A DNA stretch of 64,000 nucleotides from Cristatella mucedo (taxonomy: Eukaryota; Bryozoa; Phylactolaemata; Cristatellidae). The position numbers and the translations under genes were made by a program. A model generated the notes under the pieces. That model was not told where the DNA came from. It was given only the letters and a program-made list of their open reading frames with translations, and ran no database searches. Positions 13,077 through 25,239 of the stretch are shown here, one piece after another (position 1 is the stretch's first letter; every line of letters starts with the position of its first letter). Location: NCBI GenBank assembly GCA_009760855.2, contig WPIO01000020.1, positions 1,556,501 to 1,620,500 of the forward strand. The letters run 5' to 3'.

Positions 13077-13133
13077 ATGCAGCCGGCACGGCTGGACCTA
13101 GCCGCGGCACGGGCTGAGCCGACGGACCAGACG
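13077..13133 (+). CDS. Candidate first coding exon (unknown product)
   Basis: An ATG at 13077 opens 19 codons (MQPARLDLAAARAEPTDQT) that run in frame into the donor ACG|GTGAGTAT, one of the best donor matches in the left half of the window. Reading through leads to a stop within about 25 more codons, as expected for an intron. No downstream partner exon was found on the plus strand, and the peptide resembles nothing I know. The case rests on the donor and the GC-rich setting alone. Confidence 0.2.
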
Positions 13134-14048
13134 GTGAGTATGCCTGCACTAGAGGGCACCAATGGACCACTCACTCAATTGCCGACTAGGAACATGGCAG
13201 AAAAAAAGTGAAAGTAACGAGGTCTGTTGATCGTGGGAGTTGAAACCCCAGTACTCAGTAATCGAGAACAAACTTCGTTTGCCACCCTTCCCTGTTTTGG
13301 GTAAAGTAAAAAAAAATATGGACGGCAAATAAGCAGACTGCGCCGCCACAGGAGAGCACGCCATACATCGCCTTACATCGAGCTAAAGACAGCCCCGACA
13401 TGGCACGGAGTTTTCTATCACGACTTTCACACATATGTGCATTTTCAATCGCTGAGCAAAGGCTTGTGCTTTCGGTTGACTGCACATGGAGATTTTGAAT
13501 GACGAACTCAGTACACGGCCACTTGTTCACCCGTGTAGCACCAACTTAACACGATTTAATAGCACAAGGGTTGCAGCCACCCCCTGAACAAGGTAAACCC
13601 AGCTGCTCCGGGTTTAAGGAGCCTGCGGTGCAGTGGACACATGGCAGCCTGGCATGTCCATTTCAAACATGCCGGGCGAAATGCTGCTAGCCTGTGGCCC
13701 ATCAAATCGATGCGGGCATCTACAGTCCTACCGGTGGCCGAGAGATGTGCCGAGTTCCCTGCAGATTTGCAACATGCAGATGAAACCATGTCGTGCTAGC
13801 ACTTGTGACTGACCGAGCCAGGCACACTTACTAGCCATGAGTGGTACTTGACTTAGCACGATGCTACGCTCAATTCATGTTTCCTGAAAAGCAAAGGCAC
13901 TAGCAGCATGATATTAAAAGCTGTCCCTTTCCCAATCAAGCCGGCTGACTTGGATTGAAATATGTAGGGTATTTGCCCAAGAGCCACTACTAATTTGGGG
14001 CAGTTCGAGATTTCGCGTTATGCCGCCCTGGTTTGGCCCACACAAGGT

Positions 14049-14198
14049 GCTCGACCTTGACTTGACCGAGGTCAAGTTGAGGTCGAGGTGAGGTTGCATT
14101 TGATGATCGAGGTCTTGGGCTCGAGCCCTGTGGCTCGTGTGAAGGCGTCTAGAAAGAGATGAATTTATCTTAAGGCATTATACGAATAAATTGTATTA
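14049..14198 (+). mobile_element. SINE family 1 (L2-tailed), partial
   Basis: Contains the B-box region gaggtcttgggctcgagccc and a 3' tail gcgtctagaaagagatgaat with a degenerate gcattatacgaataaattg. The tRNA A-box half is rearranged and contains several gaggtc repeats. Confidence 0.65.
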
Positions 14199-14696
14199 AT
14201 TTACATTCATATTCATAAGTGTGCCACCAAGGCCAAGTCATGAAATAATTCGATTAATGTGCTTTGAGAGGAGAGCTTCATGACGATAAAAGCTAAAGCT
14301 CCTTTTGCTGTTAAATACCGAGCATATACAGGCGAGTGCTCCGAGGCCTCAAAATTTTAGCTTGACAGGATGACTTGCAGTTCAATTTCGATGCAAAGAT
14401 TATCAAAACTGAGGTGGGAGGGCTTGATCAGCAAGTCTTAGGGCGGCTGCAGAACACTGAGATAATGATATGAGTGCATGCATCGATATTTCAGCGATCA
14501 AAGTGGCAATTCAAAAGGAAAATTTGCAAAGCTCCTAGCAAAAAACCTGGCAACGCTGCATTTTAGTGCATTAGTGACCCAAGGCATTCTAAAGGTTGCC
14601 ACAGCATAGGGCAAGAACGAAAAAGACATCCCTACGTTGTGCTAGGGCAGATTGTCGAACGGCTAGAATGTGTTCGAAAATCGTCAACAAAGAAGT

Positions 14697-14852
14697 GGTG
14701 AACTGATTTAACAGCCCTATTTATATAATGCCAGCCAAAAGAGCTTAATCGGCCATCACACCTGCGCCTGCAGAGGACAATATAAGATTGCAAGCTGCAG
14801 TACTCGAACCCACGACCCACGCCGTTAATGAGACCAACCGGCCCCTAGGCTA
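14697..14852 (-). mobile_element. tRNA-derived SINE, family 2
   Basis: The minus strand shows GGGTTCGAGTACTGCAG over the B box and ends with the family 3' sequence, ctgttaaatcag. The middle is diverged. Confidence 0.7.
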
Positions 14853-15124
14853 AGATATAAGATAAGGGGCATGGCATTTCCTAATAGCTTTGACTGATGG
14901 AGACTGGTGTGGAGTACCGAGCTCCTGCATAACCAGCTGCCCCAGATTGCCCTCAATGGGTTATTTATGCCAAGGGACAGTGTTGATGCTAAGCAACTGT
15001 TTTCCTCATACAATGACTCCTTGGCTAACATGAGCTTACTACAGTGCACAAAACCTTGCGCCGACTTTGGGCAAATTTTGTCACACACACTGCACACTCT
15101 GGCACTGTTCTAGCGCACATTTTC

Positions 15125-15128
<4 letters not shown>

Positions 15129-15204
<76 letters not shown>
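15129..15204. repeat. (CT)n microsatellite
   Basis: About 76 bp of uninterrupted CT dinucleotide. The Ser-Leu and Arg-Glu repeat ORFs over it are artefacts of the simple repeat. Confidence 0.98.
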
Positions 15205-16447
<1,243 letters not shown>

Positions 16448-17046
16448 GATGAGAGAGAGCTCCCAGCCTTGCTGGCACTTCCGCTGCCAGGTGGAAGTAT
16501 GCATCGGCCTACAATTCCCTTTCCTAGAATAGACACAAATATGCATATGGCCATCGAGTGCTGAGGAAGCCTAAGGAATGAATGTGTATTCACAGCCCAT
16601 ATCTTGGCTGAGGTCCTCCGGCCGTTAGTCGTATCCTCTACCAAAGACTTATGTGGTACGGATGGCTAGCAAGGCAGGTGAAACTCAAGCCTGCAGACAT
16701 GCTACTCACTGGTCGCCGAAACCTTCAATCTCCTCGGACTGCTCATCGAGCGTCGCTTCTAAATCCAGATATGTTCCATACTCTCCTTGAGCGCTGCTGC
16801 TGTGCCGGTACAGCTGCAAGGTGCAGTCTTCGAGCTAAAACAGAATGTGCGACGATGGCTGTACAGTTACGGGCCCAGAATAGCAGCTAACCACCACGGG
16901 CTCAGTTGATTGAGGGGAGACTAAAAAATTGTTGGTCTCAACGGCACAGCAGGGGTGACAGAAATCTATCTGTGTGTGCACGCACATGCTGGGTAGTAGC
17001 CTGCCGTAGTGACAGAAAATTATGTGCGTGCGCATGCACACGCCGA

Positions 17047-17172
17047 GCTGGTTTGGTCCAGCGGTTAAGGTGTTTGCCTCGACCAAGGTCTCGCTGAGGT
17101 CGTGGGCTCGAGCCCGCGGCATATGTGAAGTATCTGAATAGAGATTACGTTCTCTTGGGGCGCTATACAAAT
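17047..17172 (+). mobile_element. SINE family 1: tRNA head with L2-type tail
   Basis: The head gctggtttggtccagcggtt gives an A box. The B-box region is ggtcgtgggctcgagcccg. The 3' part (gtgaagtatctgaatagaga, then ttcttggggcgctatacaaa) parallels the last 50 bp of the L2 LINE tails in this window. The element ends in a (TA)n microsatellite at 17173-17216. The same architecture recurs at 40281, 41777 and 59449. Confidence 0.85.
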
Positions 17173-17173
17173 G

Positions 17174-17216
<43 letters not shown>
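17173..17216. repeat. (TA)n microsatellite at SINE 3' end
   Basis: About 40 bp of TA repeat, grown from the A/T-rich 3' end of the SINE directly before it. Confidence 0.95.
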
Positions 17217-17225
<9 letters not shown>

Positions 17226-18134
17226 TTGACCTAGAGGTAAAGTGCTCACACATCATGACCAATATCGTATATCGTGAGTTTGTGCATCACAGTCATCTTC
17301 ATTGGCTGGTGCAGGAGAGTGAAGCTGTTACAGCTCTATGCTGCTATAAGTACAGTAAAAGTAAAATAGGAAGAGCAGTCTCGTGTGTATATGTGAGTGT
17401 GTGTGTGCACGCGCGTGAAATATATGATTCATACATATGAGGCTGTTGAATCAGGTGCTCTTCCTGCTTTTACTGTTTTACTTTATGCATGTACAAAAGG
17501 TATGCCGGTATATGAGCTTGCACCACCACTGATCGACCTTGTGGAAATTTTAGGTAAGCTTAAATGTGCTAAACAAACCACTAGCCCCATTTATGACATG
17601 AGCTATAAATTCGCAGGAGGCAGAACGCCTGATTGGCCAGCCAACTAGCTGGCCCCTGTGGGTAAGCCAGCAATTAAAAGCAATCTGGACCAGGTGCAGG
17701 TCTGTAACAGCTTTACTTGCCCCATTATCTGGGCCACGAGCATTCAGGAATAGGCTGGCATTGGCAGTTCCAAAGCAAGCAAGCCCGGGGAGCAAACGAT
17801 CCGAGCCCCTACCGAGGCATCGGTGGCTGCCAAAGACTCGCTGGTTGCCTATGCAGACCGGTCGTGGCATTATCTGCCTACTCAGATCAGCCGTGGCATT
17901 AGCTACAGCCGCTTCGGGCAGAGCAGAAAGACACATGCACGACAGCTGGAGATCCGACCTGAAGAATCAGATCCTTCAAGTCACCGAAGAGGCTAGGAGA
18001 CCTCACTTCAGCCGATGACATGGAGATGTATGCTTACACTGGCACATGATGGCTGCCACAACTGCTTCGATAGCTGGCCAAGTTTTGGCTGAGTTAGCCT
18101 AAGCCACATAGGCCTGCTTCCAGGCAAAGCCTGA

Positions 18135-18287
18135 ACCTGTGCATGTCACTCCTAACCATGTTATTCTTGTTGTTTATTGAGCATGTTACTAGTAACCAAT
18201 CATTCTTCCTTATCAGCAAATGTAAAGTGCCTAAAAAGAGATTTTGGGTTCTCTGAGGGCGCTTTATCAAGTGTGTTATTATTATTA
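18135..18287 (+). mobile_element. L2 LINE 3' tail (ATT subfamily), short
   Basis: Runs from cctgtgcatgtcactcctaa through gcaaatgtaaagtgcctaaa to gcgctttatcaagtg plus ATT repeats. It contains only the last about 150 bp of the element. Confidence 0.85.
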
Positions 18288-19690
18288 AAACCGTCATTTA
18301 GACTTCCTTTGGTGGTCGATGGCATGTCAAAAGCAGGCATTAAAAGGCTTCCTGCTGTAGAGCCATGCATCCGAACGGGTGTCTGCATAGAAAAGTGCCG
18401 TCAGCAGACAAAGCAGAAATAAAGACAAGCAAGGCTGCCCAACTGAAGCAAGCCATTCTCAGAGGAGGCATACAGCAAATGTATGTCCAATGGTCTTTCT
18501 GAAATGCATCCAACTCTTACGAGGCCATTGAGCTTGCTACGTTCTATGGCCTATTCAGAGCCTGAGCAGCTGGTGAAGCACAATAGAAAGATAAATTTAA
18601 AACCATAAAATATATCATATGTTGCTTAACACGAAGCTCAAGCACAAGAACAGACAAGGAAATCAGTAAAGATGTGCAATCAAAAAGATGACAACGACAG
18701 GATTTCCCGAAGTAGTCTCTGAAGCAGTCACCAAATTTTCGAAGTAATCGCACAAGTAAGCTCAGCAGCCTTCGACACACAGAGCAGGAGCATGTGCTGC
18801 TAGCAGATAGGACAAAGCATAAAGCACAGCTAAGCAGCTGTCTTGTGACAGCCAGAGGGCGCACACAAGCTGACAGTGCTGCAGTGATCTAGCTAGGTGT
18901 GGAGCATCCACCACGAGGCCTTGGTAAGCATTGACGGTAGTAGTGCAAGTTGACCAAGAGCTAGTTTCTTATGCAGCTGCTACGGACAGTTCAAGTCCAG
19001 TCAGCCAGTGATATTGACTGAATAGCTTGGCTGTACAGGCTTGTCGTACAGGCTTGGCAGTTTTGACAATGCAGCTATGAAAGAGTTTCACCAGTTCAAG
19101 AAGTACACGTGCACATGCATGCATGAAAAAGCCAACGGAGTTTCAACAGGGGGGGGGGGGGTAATCAGAACCGGAGTTCAACTAATACACCCAGTCTGCT
19201 TTCCAGCAGTCCTGAGCTGCTATTTCCATGCTAAATGCTCGCAAAGATGACCAACAATCTCATCTAGATAAGGCCAGCTGTGCAACAGACAAATCGGAGA
19301 CACACGCATACACGCAGAGGTATGCACGCAAGCACACGCAGGCATATAAACACATGCACATGAACACATAGCTCATGTAAGCACATCTGGACTTACATGG
19401 ACACCACATAGGCACAGTTCGGCTGCATTCTCTTGATTGGTTCTACACAGCTGCTCAGGATGACCCACTCCCATTCCCCCACTTCAATCAGCCACCCCCC
19501 CATCGTTACCCATCCTGTCTCTGAAGCTAGTCACAGCTGAGTCACGGCTCACCACATCAGTCTACAGCTGCCTAGCTAACTAGTCTCTTGCTCTAATCTC
19601 TAGCTAGCCTCTTCCACAACTCAGCCTTCCTTTAATCGGCTGGCTGTGAGCCGACATTCGATGACAAAGTGACTAGTGTAGCTCTCACCG

Positions 19691-20038
19691 GTGAGATTGC
19701 TTACATCACCTACTAGCCAGAGCAGTGTGGCAAAAGGAACAGCTGAGAGGGCTGCAGCTGAGCTGGCAGCCACTATCGGCAAGCTGCAAGTCGTCAGCCG
19801 GGCAGCCACCTCAAAGCCTCGTTCCTTGACGGTGCACACACTGCTGAACCAGCTGCTCCTCTCGGAGTACCAGGGTTATGGCAGCCTCTCACACTCACGC
19901 TATCACAGCAACAGCAGCAGTGCATCCACTCGAAATAATTCCTTATCAAACAATGCTTGTGCAGTTTTCCAAACACCAGAGAGCCACTTCCTTATAGCTA
20001 GAGTATACATGCAGATCGTATATCGCAGCCATAGCTGA
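19691..20038 (+). CDS. Open reading frame of unknown status
   Basis: A 115-codon plus-strand frame with Ala/Ser-rich composition (KGTAERAAAELAATIGKL, then SSSASTRNNSLSNN). It resembles a disordered or helical coding segment, and an acceptor-like CAG lies at 19717-19719, but no convincing donor follows. Its second half is part of a 218-bp sequence duplicated at 20919, where the upstream half of the frame is absent. I do not recognise a family. It could equally be a chance ORF. Confidence 0.2.
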   Translation: MRLLTSPTSQSSVAKGTAERAAAELAATIGKLQVVSRAATSKPRSLTVHTLLNQLLLSEYQGYGSLSHSRYHSNSSSASTRNNSLSNNACAVFQTPESHFLIARVYMQIVYRSHS

Positions 20039-20093
20039 GGCACCAATGACTGCTGGTCCCATTTCTACATAGTCCTCTTGAGCCACCACCTCG
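19876..20093 (+). repeat. 218-bp duplicated segment, copy 1
   Basis: Matches 20919-21136 with, by eye, a single difference (ctacatag here, ctacttag there). Boundaries are sharp: the flanks differ immediately on both sides. No SINE or LINE landmarks lie inside. Confidence 0.95.
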
Positions 20094-20151
20094 GCATCAA
20101 GTGGCAGCTGCAGGCAACTGCACAGCACAGCCATGTGCTTCGCCAGGTATA

Positions 20152-20154
20152 CCC

Positions 20155-20187
<33 letters not shown>

Positions 20188-20204
20188 TGTGTGTGTGTGT
20201 GTGT
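20152..20204. repeat. (TG)n microsatellite
   Basis: About 50 bp of TG repeat with one TA interruption, just right of the first copy of the 218-bp duplication. Confidence 0.95.
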
Positions 20205-20349
20205 GCACGCATACTGACACCCGTGCAGTTTTCGACAGAGTATGTAGAGTCGACGGAACAGGCAGCAGGGCTAACAGCCTGAACCAGTGAACGTTGCTAT
20301 GAACTTCTCAGACCCCCCTCCACAGTACTCCGTGCCAGAGGTGGTGCAC

Positions 20350-20452
20350 CCAGGTTAGGTGAGGTGCTTGCATCTGCACTTTACAGCCCAGGTCATGGGC
20401 TCAATCTATATTGCCTACTGAAACTGGGGGAGGGGAGCTTTTAAATCAGCTA
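20350..20452 (+). mobile_element. Possible eroded SINE, family 2
   Basis: A-box-like ttaggtgaggtgcttgc, B-box-like ggtcatgggctcaatc and a 3' end tttaaatcagctaat come in the family 2 order. The middle is not alignable by eye. Confidence 0.4.
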
Positions 20453-20918
20453 ATATTTTTTTATTTATTTATTCTATCTTGGCATTATACAACTTGAATG
20501 CCTAAAAGTTACCTTACTTAATCGGCGATGCTGATGCACTAGCGCACTCACACGAGTTCCCTGCAACCTGCAGGGCTGTGCAGTGAGAGGAATCACTGGG
20601 GTGGCCTTGCTCATTGAGGCAGAAAATTAATACCACAATATGGCAAAAAAAACAAAACAGGAATGGCAAGGAGTGACTTCAACCTTGACCTAAAAGTCGG
20701 AGCCAACTCATCCCTAGGTGTGTACATCTAACCCAACTGGTGTTTAAGCATGCATGAGTGATCCAGGCCGTGTGGTGGTAGGCAGATTTGCTAGGACTCA
20801 GCTTACCAGTCGAATTCCTTTCTTGGGAAAACCTTGACCACGAGATTTAGTGGCTGGCCGTCGATACAGCTACATGTGAAAGTTCTGATTGATCGGTCTC
20901 ACACGAAGGCTTCCATGT

Positions 20919-21136
20919 TTATGGCAGCCTCTCACACTCACGCTATCACAGCAACAGCAGCAGTGCATCCACTCGAAATAATTCCTTATCAAACAATGCT
21001 TGTGCAGTTTTCCAAACACCAGAGAGCCACTTCCTTATAGCTAGAGTATACATGCAGATCGTATATCGCAGCCATAGCTGAGGCACCAATGACTGCTGGT
21101 CCCATTTCTACTTAGTCCTCTTGAGCCACCACCTCG
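20919..21136 (+). repeat. 218-bp duplicated segment, copy 2
   Basis: Direct-orientation copy of 19876-20093, starting about 825 bp after the end of copy 1, with one visible substitution. Such low divergence implies a recent duplication, gene conversion, or an assembly effect. Confidence 0.95.
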
Positions 21137-22241
21137 TCCACTTACTAGCACGGCCCAGTAAAAAGGTATGGTGCCATTGCCCACACAACCCAAAGGTCTA
21201 TGGATATGGGCCAGTGGCTGCATGTATGCAAGCATAGCTGAATCTTCCTCTGATGTGGCCAAAGCCTGAGCCATCCACGAATTAATCCAGACTGCGACCT
21301 CGGCTCTACATACCCAGCATGAGCTAGCTCTTTCTCCTGCCGAAAAGCACACAGTTATCTGCTCACCCAATTATTCACAACCAACTAGGCTAAATGGTAT
21401 GTAATGGCCCAGCACCAAGATATGTAATGCGATGCACTTAATGCACTTGCTATTACTGTGACCATATGCAGAGGCAAAGTTCAAGAACTAGGTGCCAGTA
21501 CTTTTCAATATGACTCCTGTCCACAACTAGGCAACGTCATTTTCTCTGCTATCCACACTCGCACTTCTCTTCCAGCCACCACATGCTTATTTTATAGTAC
21601 TTGGCTTTTCTTACATGTCCTCTTGGCAGGGCTATGCTTCACTTTTCTCTTTTTTTTATGAGATGAATGAGCATTTATGTACATACTAAGTGGAGCCAAG
21701 GTTGAGATTCATCTATACATCCTAAACTCCAAGACGAAGTTCATTGCAGGGATGCCTATTCTGGAGTCATCTGGCTGCCAGCCACGAGGGCTACGAATAG
21801 GGACTGTTAATGATAGCACACATGTAGTACAACTGACTACGGTACTTCCAAGCACATGCAACCAAGTCCGGTGGCCAGGATGAATGTCGGGACACAGCTT
21901 TGGGTGCAAGACTTGATTCAGAGCCAACTTGTAAAAGTAGGGCAAATTCAGTTGCCAGTTCCAGAAATAAGCAAATTGTGGCAGTCAGCCGAATCTTCGA
22001 TAGACGACGGTGAAGACAACTACAGAAGATTAATTCAGCAACACTACTAGTTCACTGATCACCTTCTGGTGCTGCCCCAGCGACTACACGAACGAGGACG
22101 GCTGTATAAAGTGTCGACAAAAGCTTTTCTAGCCCACTAGCCCAAACACTTACACAATTCCTGCTTCGGGCATTGTTTTCTATCCACTCTTCAACACTGC
22201 ACGCAGGTCGTAATTAGAAAAATCGGCACAATTAACACGAT
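21137..22241. other. Unassigned non-coding stretch
   Basis: No gene, repeat family or splice-site pair recognised. It lies inside the putative first intron of the FHOD gene. Confidence 0.45.
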
Positions 22242-22325
22242 GCAAATGTAAAGCGCCTAGAAAGAGATTGAGTTCTCTGAGCGCGCTTTATCAAGTGCAT
22301 TATTATTGTTATTATTATTATTATA
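22242..22325 (+). mobile_element. L2 LINE tail-only insertion
   Basis: Only the last about 50 bp of the L2 3' end (gcaaatgtaaagcgcctaga to gcgctttatcaagtgcatta) plus ATT repeats. An extreme 5' truncation, like those at 28811 and 54868. Confidence 0.85.
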
Positions 22326-23002
22326 ATGTCGTGGGGATGTCTCACGAACAGTCATTCAGCTAATGCGATGGGCACCATGCAAATGGAATAAGACTGTGAT
22401 GCTTGTACGGATGCTAGCTCATTCCGGCGTATAGGCATTCATCGCCGGCAAACTCAGGATATGACCGAACTAAACTACTCGTGCCCTACGACTCGTGCCC
22501 AAACAGTTGCAACTCGTAACATATAGCTCGATATGCCAGAAAAATTAGCACGATTGGCACTGGGGACAGTTTATCTCAAGCTCCATACTAGCGGCAAACC
22601 TCTAGCTCTTCAGCTCAACAGCAGGTAAGCGATCGTCTTTCCCTCTGCCTCCGAGCAATGTACGGTGGTGCAGGAGTTAATAGCCACAGCCAATGCACGG
22701 ACAAGGAAAATATAAATTACTCGCTTGAAGCAGGCTCAGCGAATGGGGTTGAGACGGCTTGGCCCATCAGAGAACTCAATTTACACATCTCCTCTACCGG
22801 GCGCTAGCCGGTCTCCGAAATACGGCTGCAGATCCAAGGCAAACTCAATGCGGGGTCTATAACCATAGCCAAGCAAGCGGTTACAGTTTCGGCTTTCGTT
22901 GGCGTCAGCTGCAAGTCAGCACTCGGCCGCTGCTTAACCGGCACATCAGCTGAGTGATGCAAATACCAGACTGGCCCCATGAATTAGCTTAAATGGTCCT
23001 AC

Positions 23003-23167
23003 CTTGTGCGGTGCCTTTAAAAGTCTGTGTACTCCAGCGATTTGGTTCGCAAGCGGCACATTCGTTAAGAAAGTGTAGTTCGGAGGACGCGGTGGCTCCG
23101 GATACTGTGTACTGGAGAAGGGATCTCGGTCGTCCAAGAATTGCACGCGAGCGACGAATGTGGCCAT
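23003..23167 (-). CDS. Fhod: FHOD-family formin, first coding exon
   Basis: This minus-strand exon encodes 55 residues beginning MATFVARVQFLDDRDPF, followed by YPEPPRPP and ending IAGVHRLLKAPHK. I recognise it as the extreme N-terminus of FHOD1/FHOD3/Fhos formins. The vertebrate proteins begin similarly (RVQxLxDTDPF, FPEP.RPP, VHRLL.AP.K). It is the first part of the GTPase-binding domain that precedes the FH3/DID repeats. FHOD proteins assemble actin in stress fibres and sarcomeres and are autoinhibited through the N-terminus and C-terminal DAD. The exon ends in CACAAG|GTAGGA at phase 0, the position where I recall the vertebrate first exon ending. The ATG at 23167 is chosen by alignment. 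The frame stays open upstream to 23236, so a longer N-terminus is possible. I did not identify exon 2 in the remaining 23 kb, so the rest lies in unrecognised small exons or outside the window. Confidence 0.92.
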
Positions 23168-23600
23168 CCGACAGCAGCAGACAGCCCCCAACTGCGGCGG
23201 CGCCGGGGCTACCGCCGGTAAGGGTAAACTGAGCACACCCTAATTAGCGCTGTATTCAGCCGCGCGAAGCTAAAGAGAGCGGCAATCAAATGGCAAGTCC
23301 TCACTAGGGACAGCACTAAAGACCAAATTAATTATATTTCCTCTTCGGAAAATACCGCTATTGTATGAGACAGGAAGGAGATATTACGTGGTTTAACGCT
23401 GAACAGTTTGGTGGCCAGCCGTCTTATCCGTGGGCTCTGCCCTCAGAACTCTGCGCGCAGGGATGCCCTTCGGCCCGCTCGAGGCACGCTTTCATCGCCG
23501 GCATTCGGTTACAGACCAACCAGAGGAAGCAGGGGGGGGGGGCTGCAACGGGTAACTAGTGCTTCTGAGTGCCATCTTCCGGCTTAGTGCCATGGTGGGC
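23168..23600 (-). promoter_or_regulatory. Putative FHOD 5' region
   Basis: CpG-rich sequence directly upstream of the FHOD start, notably at 23180-23215 and 23255-23285. It is free of the SINE and LINE copies that fill the neighbouring DNA. I see no clear TATA box, and the core promoter is not located. The frame upstream of the ATG remains open for 23 codons and includes an acceptor-like GCCGCAG in phase 0, so part of this could be coding in a longer isoform. Confidence 0.35.
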
Positions 23601-24616
23601 CAGCGAGGACAGTATCAACTTAAGCTTTGTTCGACATCACAGCTTGCTGCTCTCGGTTACTCTCGGTTACTTGAATGTATCGTGCTTAGTATGCGGTTTC
23701 TCGATAATGTCGACTGCAAGCAACCCACGCTCCCATTCTTACCATTCCCAAAGTGCAGATGAGTATGCCCAGCACGAAAGACAAGACGTGCAGGAGTTTT
23801 TCCAATGCTGGAGCTACGTCGGCTCTCGCCGGCTGTTGTTCTCAGCCAGTGTGTCCGTCTGTCCTTCCGTCCGATCGTCGGTCTGGTCTGACTGTCCGTC
23901 TCTGTGTCTGTCTCGGTCTCTCCACTCACTTCGGGGAGGGGGGCCACCTCAGTGCCGTCTTCTCACTTTGAGAATCCAATCACAATAGGCTCACGAAAAC
24001 CTAGTAAGGCAGTCGTATTTGTGTAAGCCAGTAAAAGTCGTGCGGAAACTTTCCTGGTAAGTTTCCGCCAGAGAAGACATGTGATCTTTTAGATGTCGGT
24101 ATCCCATCGACTCTCGTTCTTTGTCTCTCTCTCTCTCGTTTAAGAGCTTTCCTTTACTTGTATAGCTTCCTTGTCAAGTCTCGTCGGGTTTACTGGATCT
24201 GGCCACCATTGCGAATCGTTGACATGGGCTGCTCACTGGTGAAATCCTAATAACAAGCTACGTTTTTGAAGCAGACGTTGGACTACTCAATTTTTATAAG
24301 CCTATCGAAGGCGAAAGGAGTCAATCGAAGGCGCCGGTTCCTATAAAGGAAGGAGTGAACGATTACGAGGCGGGAGTTCGAAAAGACTTGAGCGCCAATG
24401 AAGAGCCTAACCCAAAACCTGATATTGGAGACTTTTCATGAGGTCTTCTGATACCGTACTCTCAATGCGAGTGGCTGAGACGTACGCTTCCACTGTTTGT
24501 GTTTCTGAGCACAGTTTCTGACACTTCCGCGAAATGTTTTTCGCCAATCTTATATTTCGCTCTCAGTGTGTTTCGAGCGCACGACGCTTTAGTAATCAAC
24601 GCTGCCGGTCGTTGGG

Positions 24617-24756
24617 ATGAGTCACGCGAGCCCCACTACACCGCCTGATCTGCGTAGGAGGACTGGCGCCCGCCGTGCGGTCTCGGTCATCAGTCGTGCT
24701 AACCGCAAGCTCTTTAACAGCCAGAAACTGCCCCGCCTACTCTGCCCTGACGATAG
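24617..24756 (+). CDS. Candidate first exon of a divergent gene
   Basis: An ATG at 24617 opens 46 codons (MSHASPTTPPDLRRRTGARR, then AVSVISRANRKLFNSQKLP). The frame ends after two further bases at the donor GATAG|GTGAATC. Read-through gives an immediate stop, as expected beyond an exon. The stretch is CpG-rich and free of repeats. It lies head-to-head with FHOD exon 1, about 1.45 kb between start codons, which fits a bidirectional promoter. I recognise no family and found no sure second exon. A chance ORF remains possible. Confidence 0.3.
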
Positions 24757-25239
24757 GTGAATCATGTTCTCGGCTCGGGTTCGTTGCATATGTTCCCGTT
24801 CTCTACACGGTGCATGGTCTGTGTCGAATCAGGTCGGCTCAGCTGTCATAATGATGTGCGAAATAAATATTCTGTCACTAGTTTCTGCGGTCATGGGTTT
24901 GACTTGCTAAACAGTCTTCCTCCTATCTAGTCGGATATCCCTTTGAAGTGACTTAAATTGTTGGTCTTCTTGCTTTAAAATCCGGCTGAACTTTCATTGA
25001 TACTTCAATTGCTCGGTTTAACATTTCCTACTGCTAACCCAAAATTTGCTTGAGGTCTCGCCGTTAGGCTTAAGGCGTGGCGTTACAGCCGAGACGTCTG
25101 TTCATAATTCTTTCCTCGTTTACTATTTCGGGTGTCATTCAGCTCGCCTTAGTGCCCAAAGCCATTCATGCACAGCCTACTGCTTTGAGAACAGCCTACA
25201 CTGCTTGTGCACATGCTCTTATGAAATGAGCCAACTGGG

